DNA of 15,818 bases from GCA-020344555 sp964548955 (GCA_964548955.1 CAZJTP010000100.1:1-15818), one strand, 5' to 3'; positions 7,021 to 15,600 are shown, counted from the first letter of the stretch. Program-made: numbers and translations. The notes: generated from the letters alone by a model not told the origin.

Positions 7021-7373
7021 TCCGGACCGATTAAGTCGAAGCGCGTCACGTGACTGACAACCCCCGAGGTAGTCGCGGGTGAGCGTCAACTTGAGGGGTA
7101 AACGCAGATTCGGGAGGATTCCACGGTGTAAACGTCGCCCGGATCACCGATTCGAGCCCCAAGCACCAGCGCGGGGGACGGTTTGGCCACTCGCTCACGA
7201 CTCATCGCTCGCGTTCCGGGCTCGGTTCAGAGACGCACCCACAACGGTGACGCTCACGCGGTCACGGCCCCCGCCGCCATGGCGGCGTTGTTTCCGGGGT
7301 TGCGGCGAGATCACCGGGGCGTACAATGTAGGGCTCTGAACATTCAGGGTAGCAGCGTGAGGTGGGACAGACA
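7021..7373. other. Intergenic region between rseP and rpmI
   Basis: I see no convincing gene in these 353 bp. They contain a 10-bp palindrome GTCACGTGAC (7045-7054), a 16-bp palindrome CGCCGCCATGGCGGCG (7272-7287), a GTGAC/GTCAC inverted pair (7247-7251 and 7261-7265), and the predicted rpmI promoter at 7300-7327. infC, which commonly precedes rpmI, is absent. No strong intrinsic terminator for rseP is visible. Confidence 0.6.
7300..7327 (+). promoter_or_regulatory. Predicted promoter of rpmI-rplT
   Basis: TTGCGG (7300-7305) is followed after 16 bases by TACAAT (7322-7327). The start of transcription would be near 7334, leaving about 40 bases of leader. That is too short for the long autoregulatory leader structures known for this operon in some other bacteria. 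Confidence 0.45.
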
Positions 7374-7574
7374 ATGCCGAAGATGAAGACGCACAAGGGG
7401 ATCAAGAAGCGTGTGAGGATCACGGCCAGTGGTAAGGTCCGACACAAACGGTCCAACGCCGGTCATCTGATGAGCGGGAAAAGTGGCAAGCGATGCCGCG
7501 CCCTCCGCAGACCAGGCACGTTGAAACGGAGCTTCGGAGACCGGATTAAGGATGCCCTCGGACCGGGCGGCTAG
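7374..7574 (+). CDS. rpmI: 50S ribosomal protein bL35
   Basis: This 66-residue, very basic protein matches ribosomal protein L35 of the large subunit. It has the family start MPKMKTHKGIKKRVRITASGK, followed by the basic body around HKRSNAGHLMSGKSGKRCRALRR (residues 24-46). Length is normal (about 65). The ATG at 7374 is preferred over the GTG at 7362 because MPKMKTHK is the usual L35 N-terminus and GAGGTGGG sits at a suitable distance. rplT follows after 64 bp, the conserved order of these two genes. The usual neighbour infC is not upstream. Confidence 0.95.
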   Translation: MPKMKTHKGIKKRVRITASGKVRHKRSNAGHLMSGKSGKRCRALRRPGTLKRSFGDRIKDALGPGG

Positions 7575-7638
7575 TGAGATCTCGTATTGCCGGCGGTGAG
7601 TGCCGCGCAGCCATCTGCCCAATAGGAGTTGACAAACG

Positions 7639-8010
7639 ATGGGAAGAGCGATTTACGGCGCCGCCCGACACCGAAAGAAAGTCCGTCTACTCAAAAAGGT
7701 CAGAGGCTATCGCGGTGCGCCCGGCAAACGCTGGCGATTGGCTAAGGAGGCGATTGTCCGTGCGGGCGTGAATGCCTATCGCGATCGGCGCCGGCGCAAG
7801 CGCGAGTTCCGGTCGTTGTGGGTCACGAGGCTGACGGCCGCGTGCCGGATGCGCGGCATCAGCTACAGCCGGTTAATCTTCGGCTTGACCGCAGCCGATG
7901 TCGAGCTGAATCGCAAGATGCTCAGCGAGATGGCCATCTCGGCACCTACCGATTTCGACGCCGTAGTCGAGCTTGCAAAAAAGCACCTGCTCGCGGCTGA
8001 GGCAGCGTAG
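7639..8010 (+). CDS. rplT: 50S ribosomal protein bL20
   Basis: This 123-residue basic protein is ribosomal protein L20, an early-assembling 23S rRNA-binding protein that in many bacteria also represses its own operon. The signature AYRDRRRRKREFRSLWVTR lies at about 46-64. It is followed by AACRMRGISYSRLIFGL (67-83), the usual core, with a globular C-terminal part (DVELNRKMLSEMA) after it. The N-terminal extension (MGRAIYGAARHRKK) differs in wording from the common MPRVKRG form but keeps its length and charge. AGGAG at 7624-7628 precedes the ATG. The gene ends one base before a long hairpin at 8011. pheS, often next in line, is absent. Confidence 0.96.
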   Translation: MGRAIYGAARHRKKVRLLKKVRGYRGAPGKRWRLAKEAIVRAGVNAYRDRRRRKREFRSLWVTRLTAACRMRGISYSRLIFGLTAADVELNRKMLSEMAISAPTDFDAVVELAKKHLLAAEAA

Positions 8011-8068
8011 AAACGTCAAAAAGCCGAAACGTCGAAATGTGACGCTTGTGGCTTTTTGACGTTTTCTT
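8011..8068. terminator. Hairpin terminator between convergent rplT and DUF368 genes
   Basis: AAACGTCAAAAAGCC (8011-8025) pairs perfectly with GGCTTTTTGACGTTT (8050-8064), a 15-bp stem with a 24-base loop. The loop can form a further CGTC/GACG stem. On the plus strand the stem leads into TTTTCTT. On the minus strand it starts directly after the DUF368 stop codon, so it could end both transcripts, though the T-tract on the minus side is weak. Confidence 0.7.
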
Positions 8069-9011
8069 ATGCGCTGAGTCGTGATAACAGGGCGGTGAAT
8101 ATGAAGCCGGCGAGCGCGAGGACGGCGCCCAAGGCGTAATCGCCGGTGTGCGACGCGGCGTCAAACGGCCAAATCCCGACGACCGAGCCGACCAGAATGC
8201 CTAAGAGCCAACCAAGCGTCACCTTCTCACGGTGATGGAGCATCCACTTAAGAAGATTGGTCAGGAAGACCAGGCTGACCACCGCGCCGATGGCGGTGGG
8301 GATGATGACTCGCAGGAAGATCAACGGATCGCCGCTGCGTCCCAGCGACATCGCGTAGCTCTTGGCTGCATCAATCGACGCCAGGATGGCCTCATAACGC
8401 CCGAGGATCAGCAGCATGTAAGCACCGGAGATGCCCGGCAGAACCATTGCGGACATACCAAGCACTCCGGCGGCTGCGTCGCGCTGATAGTCCGCTTCGA
8501 TGACAAACTCGCCCGCGGCTACGGCGGCCTTTACAGCTTGCTCATCCGGCGGTTCCTCCTTCGTCGCCGCAACGGCAACCATGATTCCAAACCCGATGGC
8601 GACACCCACCACGGAGGAAACCGTGATTCTCTTGATCATCCGGATGAGCAGCGGCGCGCCGCCCAGCGTCAAACCGATAAACAGCGAATACATCGCGCTT
8701 CGGTGCAGTATGACGGTCCGACCGAGCGTTCCCGCCAGGGCGATAACCGCAATCGCGGCTGCAAAACCCACAATCGCCAGGAACATGACGTTTCGCCTGG
8801 TGAATCGCAAGCGAGTCACATCGGCCACACTGCTGATGAACTCGTCGTAGAGCCCCACGACGAGGATCATCGTGCCGCCGGAGACGCCGGGAACGAGGTT
8901 GGCCAAACCCATCAGAATGCCGCCGACGGCGGACCGCACAATCGGCAGCGGCCCGCGGTCCGGCTGCGTACACTTCCTTGGGCAAGGTTTATCTGCTTCA
9001 ACGGGTTCCAA
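8067..9011 (-). CDS. DUF368 membrane protein, PopT-like polyprenyl-phosphate carrier
   Basis: This 314-residue polytopic membrane protein belongs to DUF368, a family reported to return undecaprenyl phosphate from the outer to the inner leaflet for envelope polymer synthesis (PopT). Two family signatures are visible and resemble each other: GLANLVPGVSGGTM at 35-48 and MSAMVLPGISGAYMLLILGR at 186-205. They fit the inverted-repeat design of such carriers. A longer polar loop (about 150-178) lies between the halves. The chosen start is TTG 9011, supported by AAGGGG with 9 bases spacing, leaving a 27-residue polar lead before the first membrane helix. An internal GTG at the V-R-S-A-V codons lacks such a site. 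It follows the AsmA-like gene by 47 bp and is last in the tilS operon. Its transport role is from the family, not shown here. Confidence 0.88.
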   Translation of the reverse strand: MEPVEADKPCPRKCTQPDRGPLPIVRSAVGGILMGLANLVPGVSGGTMILVVGLYDEFISSVADVTRLRFTRRNVMFLAIVGFAAAIAVIALAGTLGRTVILHRSAMYSLFIGLTLGGAPLLIRMIKRITVSSVVGVAIGFGIMVAVAATKEEPPDEQAVKAAVAAGEFVIEADYQRDAAAGVLGMSAMVLPGISGAYMLLILGRYEAILASIDAAKSYAMSLGRSGDPLIFLRVIIPTAIGAVVSLVFLTNLLKWMLHHREKVTLGWLLGILVGSVVGIWPFDAASHTGDYALGAVLALAGFIFTALLSRLSA

Positions 9012-9058
9012 GCGAGCAATCCCCTTACGCGGCAGCCCAAACGGCGGCGGGGCGCCGA

Positions 9059-12000
9059 CTACGGCGTCGCCGGTTGAATCCTCTTCGGTTTTCGCTTCCG
9101 GAACAGGCGTTTGAACTCTTCGCTGATTCTCCGGAACGGTTTTGCACGTACGGTCGGTTGCGACAACGGGCCGGTAACGTGCAGCTCGACGAATTCCCGC
9201 GATGCCGCTTCCACGAAGTCCGCCAGCACAGGTACGTGGACCCAGCGATGCGGGCTGACATGAACCAGATTCAAGTCGAGACCGAGGTCGGGCAGCGTCA
9301 TCGAACCGGATCCCACCAGGCCCAGTACGCTCCCGCGCAACACGATGTCCTTGATCCGCACCCGATTCCCGACGATGAAGAGGTCCGCCCTGGCGTCATC
9401 GAATGCGTCCTGATCGGGAATCGACAGATTCAAAACGTTGAGAATCGCCAGGATGATCGGCAGGCGATAGATGTGGCCGTCGATGATCTCGAACTGTCCG
9501 CCGCCTCGCCGCGACGACCGATCGCCGATTACACCGGACAGGTAGAGATGGGCGTCGGCAAGGCCGCGTACGTCGACCTTCTTGTCATCCGGCGGTTGCG
9601 AGGCGCGATCAGCGCTAATAAACGGCTCGATCTGCATGTTGTGGACGGTTGCAGACAGGCTGTATTGTGATCGATCCCGATCGAACGCCACTTCGACGTG
9701 TGCAGCCAATGAGCCGTCGTAGATCCGGCCCTCAATCGGGTCGAGGACGAACATGCCTTCGCCGTCCGTGACCCGCGTGTATGACCAACTGCTTTGAGTG
9801 CGGCTTAGGCGATGTCCCAACACGTTCACCGTCGAGAGTTTCAGGTCACCGCTGAGCGACGTACCGCCGAGCCGGTCGATAATCGAGCCGGATACGGTGA
9901 GTGTTCCGGACATGCGTTCGATATCGGCGAGACCCGGAATGGTTGCATCGTTGAACTCCACATAGCCGGCCAATGACCACTCCCGTGGACGCTCCGGACC
10001 GGAGCGGTGATAACGAAGAGAATCCAGATGCACGTCGATTGAGCCTCCGGGTCTTACGCGATCCCATGCGGCGGTGATCTCGACGGGCAGCAATCCCCGC
10101 AGCGAGTCGTCCAACGTTGCCCCGGTCGCGACGAGCTTGATGGTTCCCTCCTCAGTGCCGTCACCGTGTCGGGCGTCGAAGCTGACGCGGATGCCGGCCG
10201 AACCGTACCGCGCCTCGACGTCCGTCGCCCGCGCGCCGGTTTGGTCAATCGTGATCTCGGCTCGAACATCGTGAATTGGAACGGGGAAGAATGGATGATG
10301 CACATTGGGACCGTCCAGTCGAGCTACCGTACGAACGACAGCGCCGTTGCCAGCCTGCGTTGGACCGGTGCTGATGACGGTCTCGGTGCTGACGGGCCCT
10401 TCGATCTCCCAGTCGCTCAGGATGTCGCCCATCTTCGGCGGCAGCGCTTCGCAGAGCGTCTTATCGAGCCTCAGGTTCCGGCTGCGGATCATCACAGCCG
10501 TCGCCTGCCGCTCGCCGGTGCGGCTGACGGAGCCCTCAGCCAGGATGGTCGCGTCGTTGTAGCGACCGGTCAGACTCTCAAGAACAATCTCATCAGGCGT
10601 GATATGAAGCCGACCACCCACGCCCGTGACCTCGACGGGAAAATCGTCATGGCGGATCGCAACGTCGCGCAGTGTTATGAGCGATGTGTGTGCAACTTTC
10701 TTCGTTTCCGCATCGAGCGTGAGTGAGGTTTGAGAGTCAAAGCGACCACACGGATGAAACGCCTCCACAAGCTCTCGCGCCGACGCATGTAGCGCTGAAA
10801 GGAGGGTATCGTCAAACGGCACATCCTGAGCATCCACAGCCAAATCCAGACCGATCAGCTCGCCGACGGCGAACGAGACGGTTCCGTCCACGGCGACACG
10901 CCCATCACCCAGGCGACCGGTAATACCCACGATTTGCAGTTGATCTCCATCGGTCACGAGCGTCCCCGTCAGATGATCGACGGGATAGGGGAACCGGACG
11001 CAGGCGGCTGATCCATCGCGCAGCGTAATCGTTGCGTGCGTTTGCCATTCGCCAGGCTGCTGCAAGGTGCCGGTTGGTTGAACGAGCTCAATCCGGGCGT
11101 CGACGGTTCCCTTCGGCTCGAATTGCTCACGGATTACGAGGTACCGCTCGGGCAGGGCCTCATAGAGGGCGTCGTCGATGGGAATCCCTGACGCCTCGAT
11201 GGTCACCTCCTTGGCAGCCGACGCCGTCGGCTTCGCCAGCCGACCGTTGACGATGATGGTGCCACCACCATGACTCCCGCGCATATCGCGGATGAACACA
11301 CCGTCGGACGCATACTCGACCGTGCCGTGGATGTTGTGCCCGTAATAGGGGAAGTAGCGGCACTTCACGTCACCACCCCGCGCGGTCAGCATGGCCCGGC
11401 GAACTACGATCGGCTCATTCGCACCGGCCTTTTTGGCTGCCTCGATTTCAACATCGATGGGGCCATGAGGGTCGTAGTCCCTGTAGAGGCCGACAAGCGG
11501 ACGCCAGCGGTTAATGAACCTGACCTCGGCGGGGGAACTCTCAGGATCGGGTCTGGGCAGCGTGAGTCCCGTCACGGACAACCGGGCATCGAAATCGACG
11601 TCGTCGAGCGTCGTGAGCCTCTCTACCCTCCCTCGCAGCATCGCCGATACAATGCATTTGCCGCCATGAAACAGGCCGGCGAACTCGGCGCTAATCCCTT
11701 CGGTCGTGAGCCGTACCAAGCCATTGACCCGTTCGAACCGCAGGTAGCGCTCCTCCGGTGGGAGCGGCTGCTCCTTTTCGGTGATCGGAATCGAGATGGA
11801 CGCATCACTCAGCTCAATGATCGCCGACCGCGACCCATCGACGCCCGAGCTCCCACTGAGATCGTAGTCCTTCGCGCTAACGGTGCCGTCCAGACCGAGC
11901 AGATCACACCAGGCACCGGCGCCGTCGTACCGGGCGTTAATAGCCAGCATGACCGCCTCGATTGACATCCACGGCAATCCGCCTTCCACGTTGCGTAGAC

Positions 12001-12697
12001 GTCCGGTTTGCAAGTCAATCCGTGAATGCCCGCTCGCTATGCGGCCGTGACCACCGTGCCAAACCACGTTGTAGACCTGGGAGTCGTGCTGTGATGGGCG
12101 GGCTCGGACATCGAGCCGTATGTCCTCGACCATGCGGTCGCGACCCTCTTCCCGGGATATGACCTGAACGCGTGCGTCACGGAGTTCGATCGTCGGTAGC
12201 GGTCCGGGTTCGCCGTGATCCGCGTCGCCGCCCCACCGCAACAATCCCGCCAGATTCGTGCGTCCGTCGGCCGCATCCCGTACGATCATGCAGGTGGGCT
12301 CCAACGCCACGATTGATTCGATCCGCAGACTGCGGGAGACAGTCGACGCCCGATCGTAGGTGAGCCTTACCTCACGGCATGAGAACACCGGAATCTGCGG
12401 GTTTGCAACACCTGGCGGGGCGGATTGCAGCGCGCGTCGCGGAATCTCGCAGATCGCAACGTCAAAGAGGCGTACGCCGTCCCACCAGGAGAAGCTCGCC
12501 GAGCCGATCGTGACCGGCCCGCGTACGTAGTCCTGAAGATAGGCCTTGGCGAAGTCGCGGATTCGCTCCGGATTCGTGTAGTGGCGATAGAACAGACCGC
12601 CCGCGACAACGACAGCGATGACGAGCACGAGTGCCAGGACACGCCTCCAACCCTTGCGTCGTGGGGAAACCGGCTGTCGATCCCGAGCTTCAGTCAC
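9059..12697 (-). CDS. Large AsmA-like envelope protein (lipid-bridge family)
   Basis: This 1212-residue protein has one N-terminal membrane helix (about 19-37) and a long beta-rich region typical of the AsmA/TamB/YhdP superfamily, whose members are thought to carry phospholipids between membranes in a hydrophobic groove. The entry VTIGSASFSWWDGVRLFDV (about 62-80) and the last 148 residues (G-G-G-Q-F-E-I-I-D-G, later SVLGLVGSGSMTLPDLGLDL) match the AsmA-like N- and C-terminal regions. Residues 403-893 contain four to five tandem units of about 118 residues. Each has a DD-x-L-x3-LP line, a P-x-G-x-h-D line and an FP-x4 line. The tail is strongly basic. I chose GTG 12697: it overlaps the end of the glycosyltransferase gene by 8 bp and has AGGGAG upstream. 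The ATG at 12778 would create an 89-bp overlap. Lipid transport is inference from the family. Confidence 0.85.
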   Translation of the reverse strand: MTEARDRQPVSPRRKGWRRVLALVLVIAVVVAGGLFYRHYTNPERIRDFAKAYLQDYVRGPVTIGSASFSWWDGVRLFDVAICEIPRRALQSAPPGVANPQIPVFSCREVRLTYDRASTVSRSLRIESIVALEPTCMIVRDAADGRTNLAGLLRWGGDADHGEPGPLPTIELRDARVQVISREEGRDRMVEDIRLDVRARPSQHDSQVYNVVWHGGHGRIASGHSRIDLQTGRLRNVEGGLPWMSIEAVMLAINARYDGAGAWCDLLGLDGTVSAKDYDLSGSSGVDGSRSAIIELSDASISIPITEKEQPLPPEERYLRFERVNGLVRLTTEGISAEFAGLFHGGKCIVSAMLRGRVERLTTLDDVDFDARLSVTGLTLPRPDPESSPAEVRFINRWRPLVGLYRDYDPHGPIDVEIEAAKKAGANEPIVVRRAMLTARGGDVKCRYFPYYGHNIHGTVEYASDGVFIRDMRGSHGGGTIIVNGRLAKPTASAAKEVTIEASGIPIDDALYEALPERYLVIREQFEPKGTVDARIELVQPTGTLQQPGEWQTHATITLRDGSAACVRFPYPVDHLTGTLVTDGDQLQIVGITGRLGDGRVAVDGTVSFAVGELIGLDLAVDAQDVPFDDTLLSALHASARELVEAFHPCGRFDSQTSLTLDAETKKVAHTSLITLRDVAIRHDDFPVEVTGVGGRLHITPDEIVLESLTGRYNDATILAEGSVSRTGERQATAVMIRSRNLRLDKTLCEALPPKMGDILSDWEIEGPVSTETVISTGPTQAGNGAVVRTVARLDGPNVHHPFFPVPIHDVRAEITIDQTGARATDVEARYGSAGIRVSFDARHGDGTEEGTIKLVATGATLDDSLRGLLPVEITAAWDRVRPGGSIDVHLDSLRYHRSGPERPREWSLAGYVEFNDATIPGLADIERMSGTLTVSGSIIDRLGGTSLSGDLKLSTVNVLGHRLSRTQSSWSYTRVTDGEGMFVLDPIEGRIYDGSLAAHVEVAFDRDRSQYSLSATVHNMQIEPFISADRASQPPDDKKVDVRGLADAHLYLSGVIGDRSSRRGGGQFEIIDGHIYRLPIILAILNVLNLSIPDQDAFDDARADLFIVGNRVRIKDIVLRGSVLGLVGSGSMTLPDLGLDLNLVHVSPHRWVHVPVLADFVEAASREFVELHVTGPLSQPTVRAKPFRRISEEFKRLFRKRKPKRIQPATP

Positions 12698-13991
12698 GAA
12701 CGTCACGCTCCCTGTAAGCGGCTGTCTTCCAGACGCGATTGATGATCGCCACCAGGGCGACGGCGGCAAGAATTTCAATCATGGGAATCGCGCCCAGACG
12801 GTAGCGAACACTCCCCACGAACAGGCTATGCAAAACACTAACGTAAAAGGCGGGAAGCAGGAGGAAGAGCGCCCATTGCCCCTCATTGCGCTTGTTTCTT
12901 AGATACAGTAACAGGGCGCCGATCACAGCGAAAGTGTAGACGGGCAGCGTCCATGCGGCTGAGACCGTTCGCGCAAGGCGTGATTGGTACGTCTGCACGT
13001 TGGGCAAAGGGTTCCACGTCCGGGCCAGTTTCGTGCCGGCGAGCCTCAGGATGCGCATGGGCTCGGTCCGGATCGCCTTGTACGACTCGTTCAGGAAATA
13101 GCGGTTCCACTCCACTTCGCCGAGGTGTCCGACGGGCGGCATCTGCTTGATGTCCCCAAGGTCACTTGCCCCGGTGGCTTGCGGGCCTACGCCATCATAC
13201 AGCGAAATGCCCCCGTGGGTCGTCAACCAACACCACGTGCCGATTGCGCGCTGGTTTCGAGCCGCCCAGGGCAAAAGGGCGACGACGACAACGCTCGCGA
13301 CAATGGCTGCGCCGATCAATGTCCGCCGATCGAACCGGCGGCACACCAGAGCAAAAATCACCGCCACAGCGACGAGCCCCACGCCGGACTCGCGCACATA
13401 CACGCACAGGGCTCCAAGCAGACCGACAACTACCCACCGCGCGGTCGATCCGGCGCGCTCCCGAAGAATCCACCCGACCAGCCACCAAAGCCCGACAAGA
13501 ACCGTCACGAACACTGTTTCCGTCAGCAGCAGCGACGAGAAGAACACGAGGAACGGATCGCAGGCGGCGAGTAGACCGGCAGCTATACCCGTATGGCGGT
13601 CAAACAAGGTCGCGGCGGTTCCGGCGACGAGCACCGCCGCCACGGCGCCGATCACCCAGTGAAACACTTTGGCGATGATCACGCCACCAGGCAACGCGGT
13701 GAAAACCGAGAGTAGCGCCGGGTAAAGCGGCATGCGCGTCGCGGTAAAACCGAGTTCGTCCTTCAGACCATCGCCCGCCCACAATGAACCGGCTATCAGC
13801 CAGTACTGCTGCTCGTCCGGAAACTCGAGCGCCGATGGATCATCGACCCGAATGAACGCAGCGATGCCCCATCCGGCTCTCAGCAACAGTGCCGCCAGAA
13901 AAACGGCCACGAACCATCGCAACGGTAACCGGCGTCGCGCGGAATCGAACCTCGCGGATTCGGCGTAGACGGATGTTGTCGAAACGTTCAC
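12690..13991 (-). CDS. Polytopic membrane glycosyltransferase, GT39/ArnT-like
   Basis: This 433-residue protein has roughly ten membrane segments and looks like a GT-C fold transferase of the GT39/ArnT/PMT clan. Such enzymes take a sugar from a polyprenyl-phosphate donor on the outer face of the cytoplasmic membrane. The first extracytoplasmic loop carries the acidic D59-E60 followed by Tyr63 (FPDEQQYW), then RMPLYPALL at 86-94. The family-like stretch LPWAARNQRAIG (240-251) with TTHGGISLYDG (257-267) follows. The GTG start at 13991 overlaps the tilS stop as GTGA, a classic coupled junction, and the gene end overlaps the AsmA-like start. This context points to an envelope-modifying role. The sugar and the acceptor cannot be read from the sequence. 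Confidence 0.85.
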   Translation of the reverse strand: MNVSTTSVYAESARFDSARRRLPLRWFVAVFLAALLLRAGWGIAAFIRVDDPSALEFPDEQQYWLIAGSLWAGDGLKDELGFTATRMPLYPALLSVFTALPGGVIIAKVFHWVIGAVAAVLVAGTAATLFDRHTGIAAGLLAACDPFLVFFSSLLLTETVFVTVLVGLWWLVGWILRERAGSTARWVVVGLLGALCVYVRESGVGLVAVAVIFALVCRRFDRRTLIGAAIVASVVVVALLPWAARNQRAIGTWCWLTTHGGISLYDGVGPQATGASDLGDIKQMPPVGHLGEVEWNRYFLNESYKAIRTEPMRILRLAGTKLARTWNPLPNVQTYQSRLARTVSAAWTLPVYTFAVIGALLLYLRNKRNEGQWALFLLLPAFYVSVLHSLFVGSVRYRLGAIPMIEILAAVALVAIINRVWKTAAYRERDVRD

Positions 13992-15424
13992 GGTTCCAAG
14001 GGGTTTGCGCTGAGATGCAAGACCCGCCGCGTTAGTGCCGTCAATTTGACACGATCGTCGATACGATGACCTATGACCCAGATCGGCCCGAGCTGATCAC
14101 ACAGGACAGCCACCCGCTCGCGCTTTTTCGGGTCGACTTTGGCATCAATCAGAAAATCGGAGAGCTTCTTCGAACCTGGCGCTCCCAGTGGGAAGAACCG
14201 GTCTCCCGCCCGTCGCCTGCGGACCACCAGCGGCGGGTGAACCGCGTCGGAGTCCAGGTACTCCTGCATGGGGTCGGCGGCGCGGCGTAACCGTGCAACA
14301 TCCTCCGGGCCCACGTCATCAAGTCTACAGTTGATCTCCAGACGCCGGATGGGCAACAGCGTGCGGCCGGGCAGATGCACGGCGATCTCGGTGGCGATGG
14401 TTTCGCGCGGCTCGTCGGACGGGAGCGAAAAGATCAATTGATGATAGCGCTTCTCGATCGTCATACCACCGGGCAGCTTCAGTTGCTTGCCACTGGCCGG
14501 GTCGCCAATCAGGTCCAGCGCCGAGACCAGATGAGAAAAGGTGAGGTTCTGCTCGCCGAGACCGAAAGAGCGGTACGCCACGCGGACCAGCTCCGTCTGC
14601 ACAATACGGCTCTTGCGCGCCAGGGCATCCGCGTTAAGCGCCAAAGATTGATCGGTCCGCGAGATGATGAGCGTTTCGAAAGTACGCTGGACCGTTTCCT
14701 GTAGATACTCCTCCAGCCAGAGGGCCTGTTCGCCCAGGCGGGTGAGGGCGTCACGAACCTGCGGATTCACCCCCGCTTCGACCTGGGGTAGGATGACATT
14801 GCGGATCCGGTTGCGCATCGGTTCGGTCGTGGCGTTCGACCGGTCCTCGCGATAGGCAATGCCCGCATCCGCCAAATACTTGCGCAGTGATTCCCGTGGC
14901 ATCCGCAACAACGGCCGGACCACGCGCACGTCGCTGTTGGGGCTTAACGGACGGCTCCGCGGGATGCCGGAAAGCCCGCGCAACCCGGTACCTCGAAGAA
15001 CGCGGTGAAGGATCGTCTCGGCGTTGTCGTCGGCATGGTGACCAACCGTCACGGTCTTCGAACCCACTTTCAAACAGACACGCTCAAAGAAAGCGTATCG
15101 TTCCCGGCGGCTGACTTCCTCCACACCGCCCGACTGCCCTTCGGCGAGGCTTGTGATGTCACGGGTCTCGATTGTGCACGGAAGCGAAAGGCTGTCCGCA
15201 GCCGCCTGCACGAACGCGGCGTCCTTCTCCGCCTCATCGGCTCGAAGCCGGTGGTTCAGGTGCGCCACGTGGAGTTTCAAATGCCAACCGAGTTTGTCAT
15301 TGAGGCCTAACAGAAGGTGCAGCAAGGCCATCGAATCCAGCCCTCCCGACACGCCGGCGACCACCTTGTCGTCTTCCTTGAGCAATGCCTCGGAGAGGAG
15401 TTCCTGGCTGAGCACTTTGAGCAT
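13988..15424 (-). CDS. tilS: tRNA(Ile)-lysidine synthase
   Basis: TilS joins lysine to cytidine 34 of tRNA-Ile(CAU) using ATP, so the tRNA reads AUA and is charged with isoleucine; the enzyme is essential in most bacteria. The N-type PP-loop SGGLDS is at 26-31. VAHLNHRLR (53-61) and GHHADDNAET (128-137) with HRVLRGTGLRGLSGI after it are the other hallmarks of the catalytic domain. The central linker is followed by the C-terminal TilS domain with RRAGDRFFPLGAPGSKKLSD near 405-424 and a final beta-rich part. At 478 residues it is full length. The ATG at 15424 has no clear Shine-Dalgarno sequence. A promoter lies about 110 bp upstream, and the stop overlaps the next gene by four bases. Confidence 0.96.
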   Translation of the reverse strand: MLKVLSQELLSEALLKEDDKVVAGVSGGLDSMALLHLLLGLNDKLGWHLKLHVAHLNHRLRADEAEKDAAFVQAAADSLSLPCTIETRDITSLAEGQSGGVEEVSRRERYAFFERVCLKVGSKTVTVGHHADDNAETILHRVLRGTGLRGLSGIPRSRPLSPNSDVRVVRPLLRMPRESLRKYLADAGIAYREDRSNATTEPMRNRIRNVILPQVEAGVNPQVRDALTRLGEQALWLEEYLQETVQRTFETLIISRTDQSLALNADALARKSRIVQTELVRVAYRSFGLGEQNLTFSHLVSALDLIGDPASGKQLKLPGGMTIEKRYHQLIFSLPSDEPRETIATEIAVHLPGRTLLPIRRLEINCRLDDVGPEDVARLRRAADPMQEYLDSDAVHPPLVVRRRRAGDRFFPLGAPGSKKLSDFLIDAKVDPKKRERVAVLCDQLGPIWVIGHRIDDRVKLTALTRRVLHLSANPLEP

Positions 15425-15531
15425 GGCGTTCGTTTCGCGGATCGGTACGCGAGCCCGGTTCGCGCCTCCGTGGCGTCAACTCCGGCCATCAGCCCGCAAT
15501 CAAGTCGAATGGTCGGAACCTTCGTCCTGTT

Positions 15532-15559
15532 ATTGTACGCCATGTGCCCAGATTGTCAT
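15532..15559 (-). promoter_or_regulatory. Predicted promoter of the tilS operon
   Basis: On the minus strand ATGACA (15559-15554) and TACAAT (15537-15532) are separated by 16 bases. The start would be near 15525, leaving a leader of about 100 bases with no other strong signal. It gives the tilS-glycosyltransferase-AsmA-DUF368 group a start independent of the dehydrogenase gene upstream. Confidence 0.45.
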
Positions 15560-15600
15560 CAGCCGCATGGTGGATCACGTCCCACAGGGTGCGTGACAGA

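Noticed and set aside
6313..7089. 258-codon minus-strand open frame
   Set aside because: Antisense to the 3' part of rseP, with Asp/His-rich shadow composition and no motif.
7247..7265. GTGAC/GTCAC inverted pair as an operator for rpmI
   Set aside because: Arms of only 5 bp; the upstream position and lack of further support make it too weak to call.
7272..7287. 16-bp palindrome CGCCGCCATGGCGGCG as an rseP terminator
   Set aside because: There is no T-run after it and it lies 250 bp beyond rseP, next to the rpmI promoter; it may be chance in GC-rich DNA.
8232..9077. 281-codon plus-strand open frame
   Set aside because: It is antisense to the DUF368 gene; its His/Asp/Arg-rich composition is typical of the reverse of a membrane protein.
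12698..12778. ATG at 12778 as the start of the AsmA-like gene
   Set aside because: It would overlap the glycosyltransferase by 89 bp and add residues without family likeness; GTG 12697 gives a normal short overlap and a normal N-terminus before the membrane helix.
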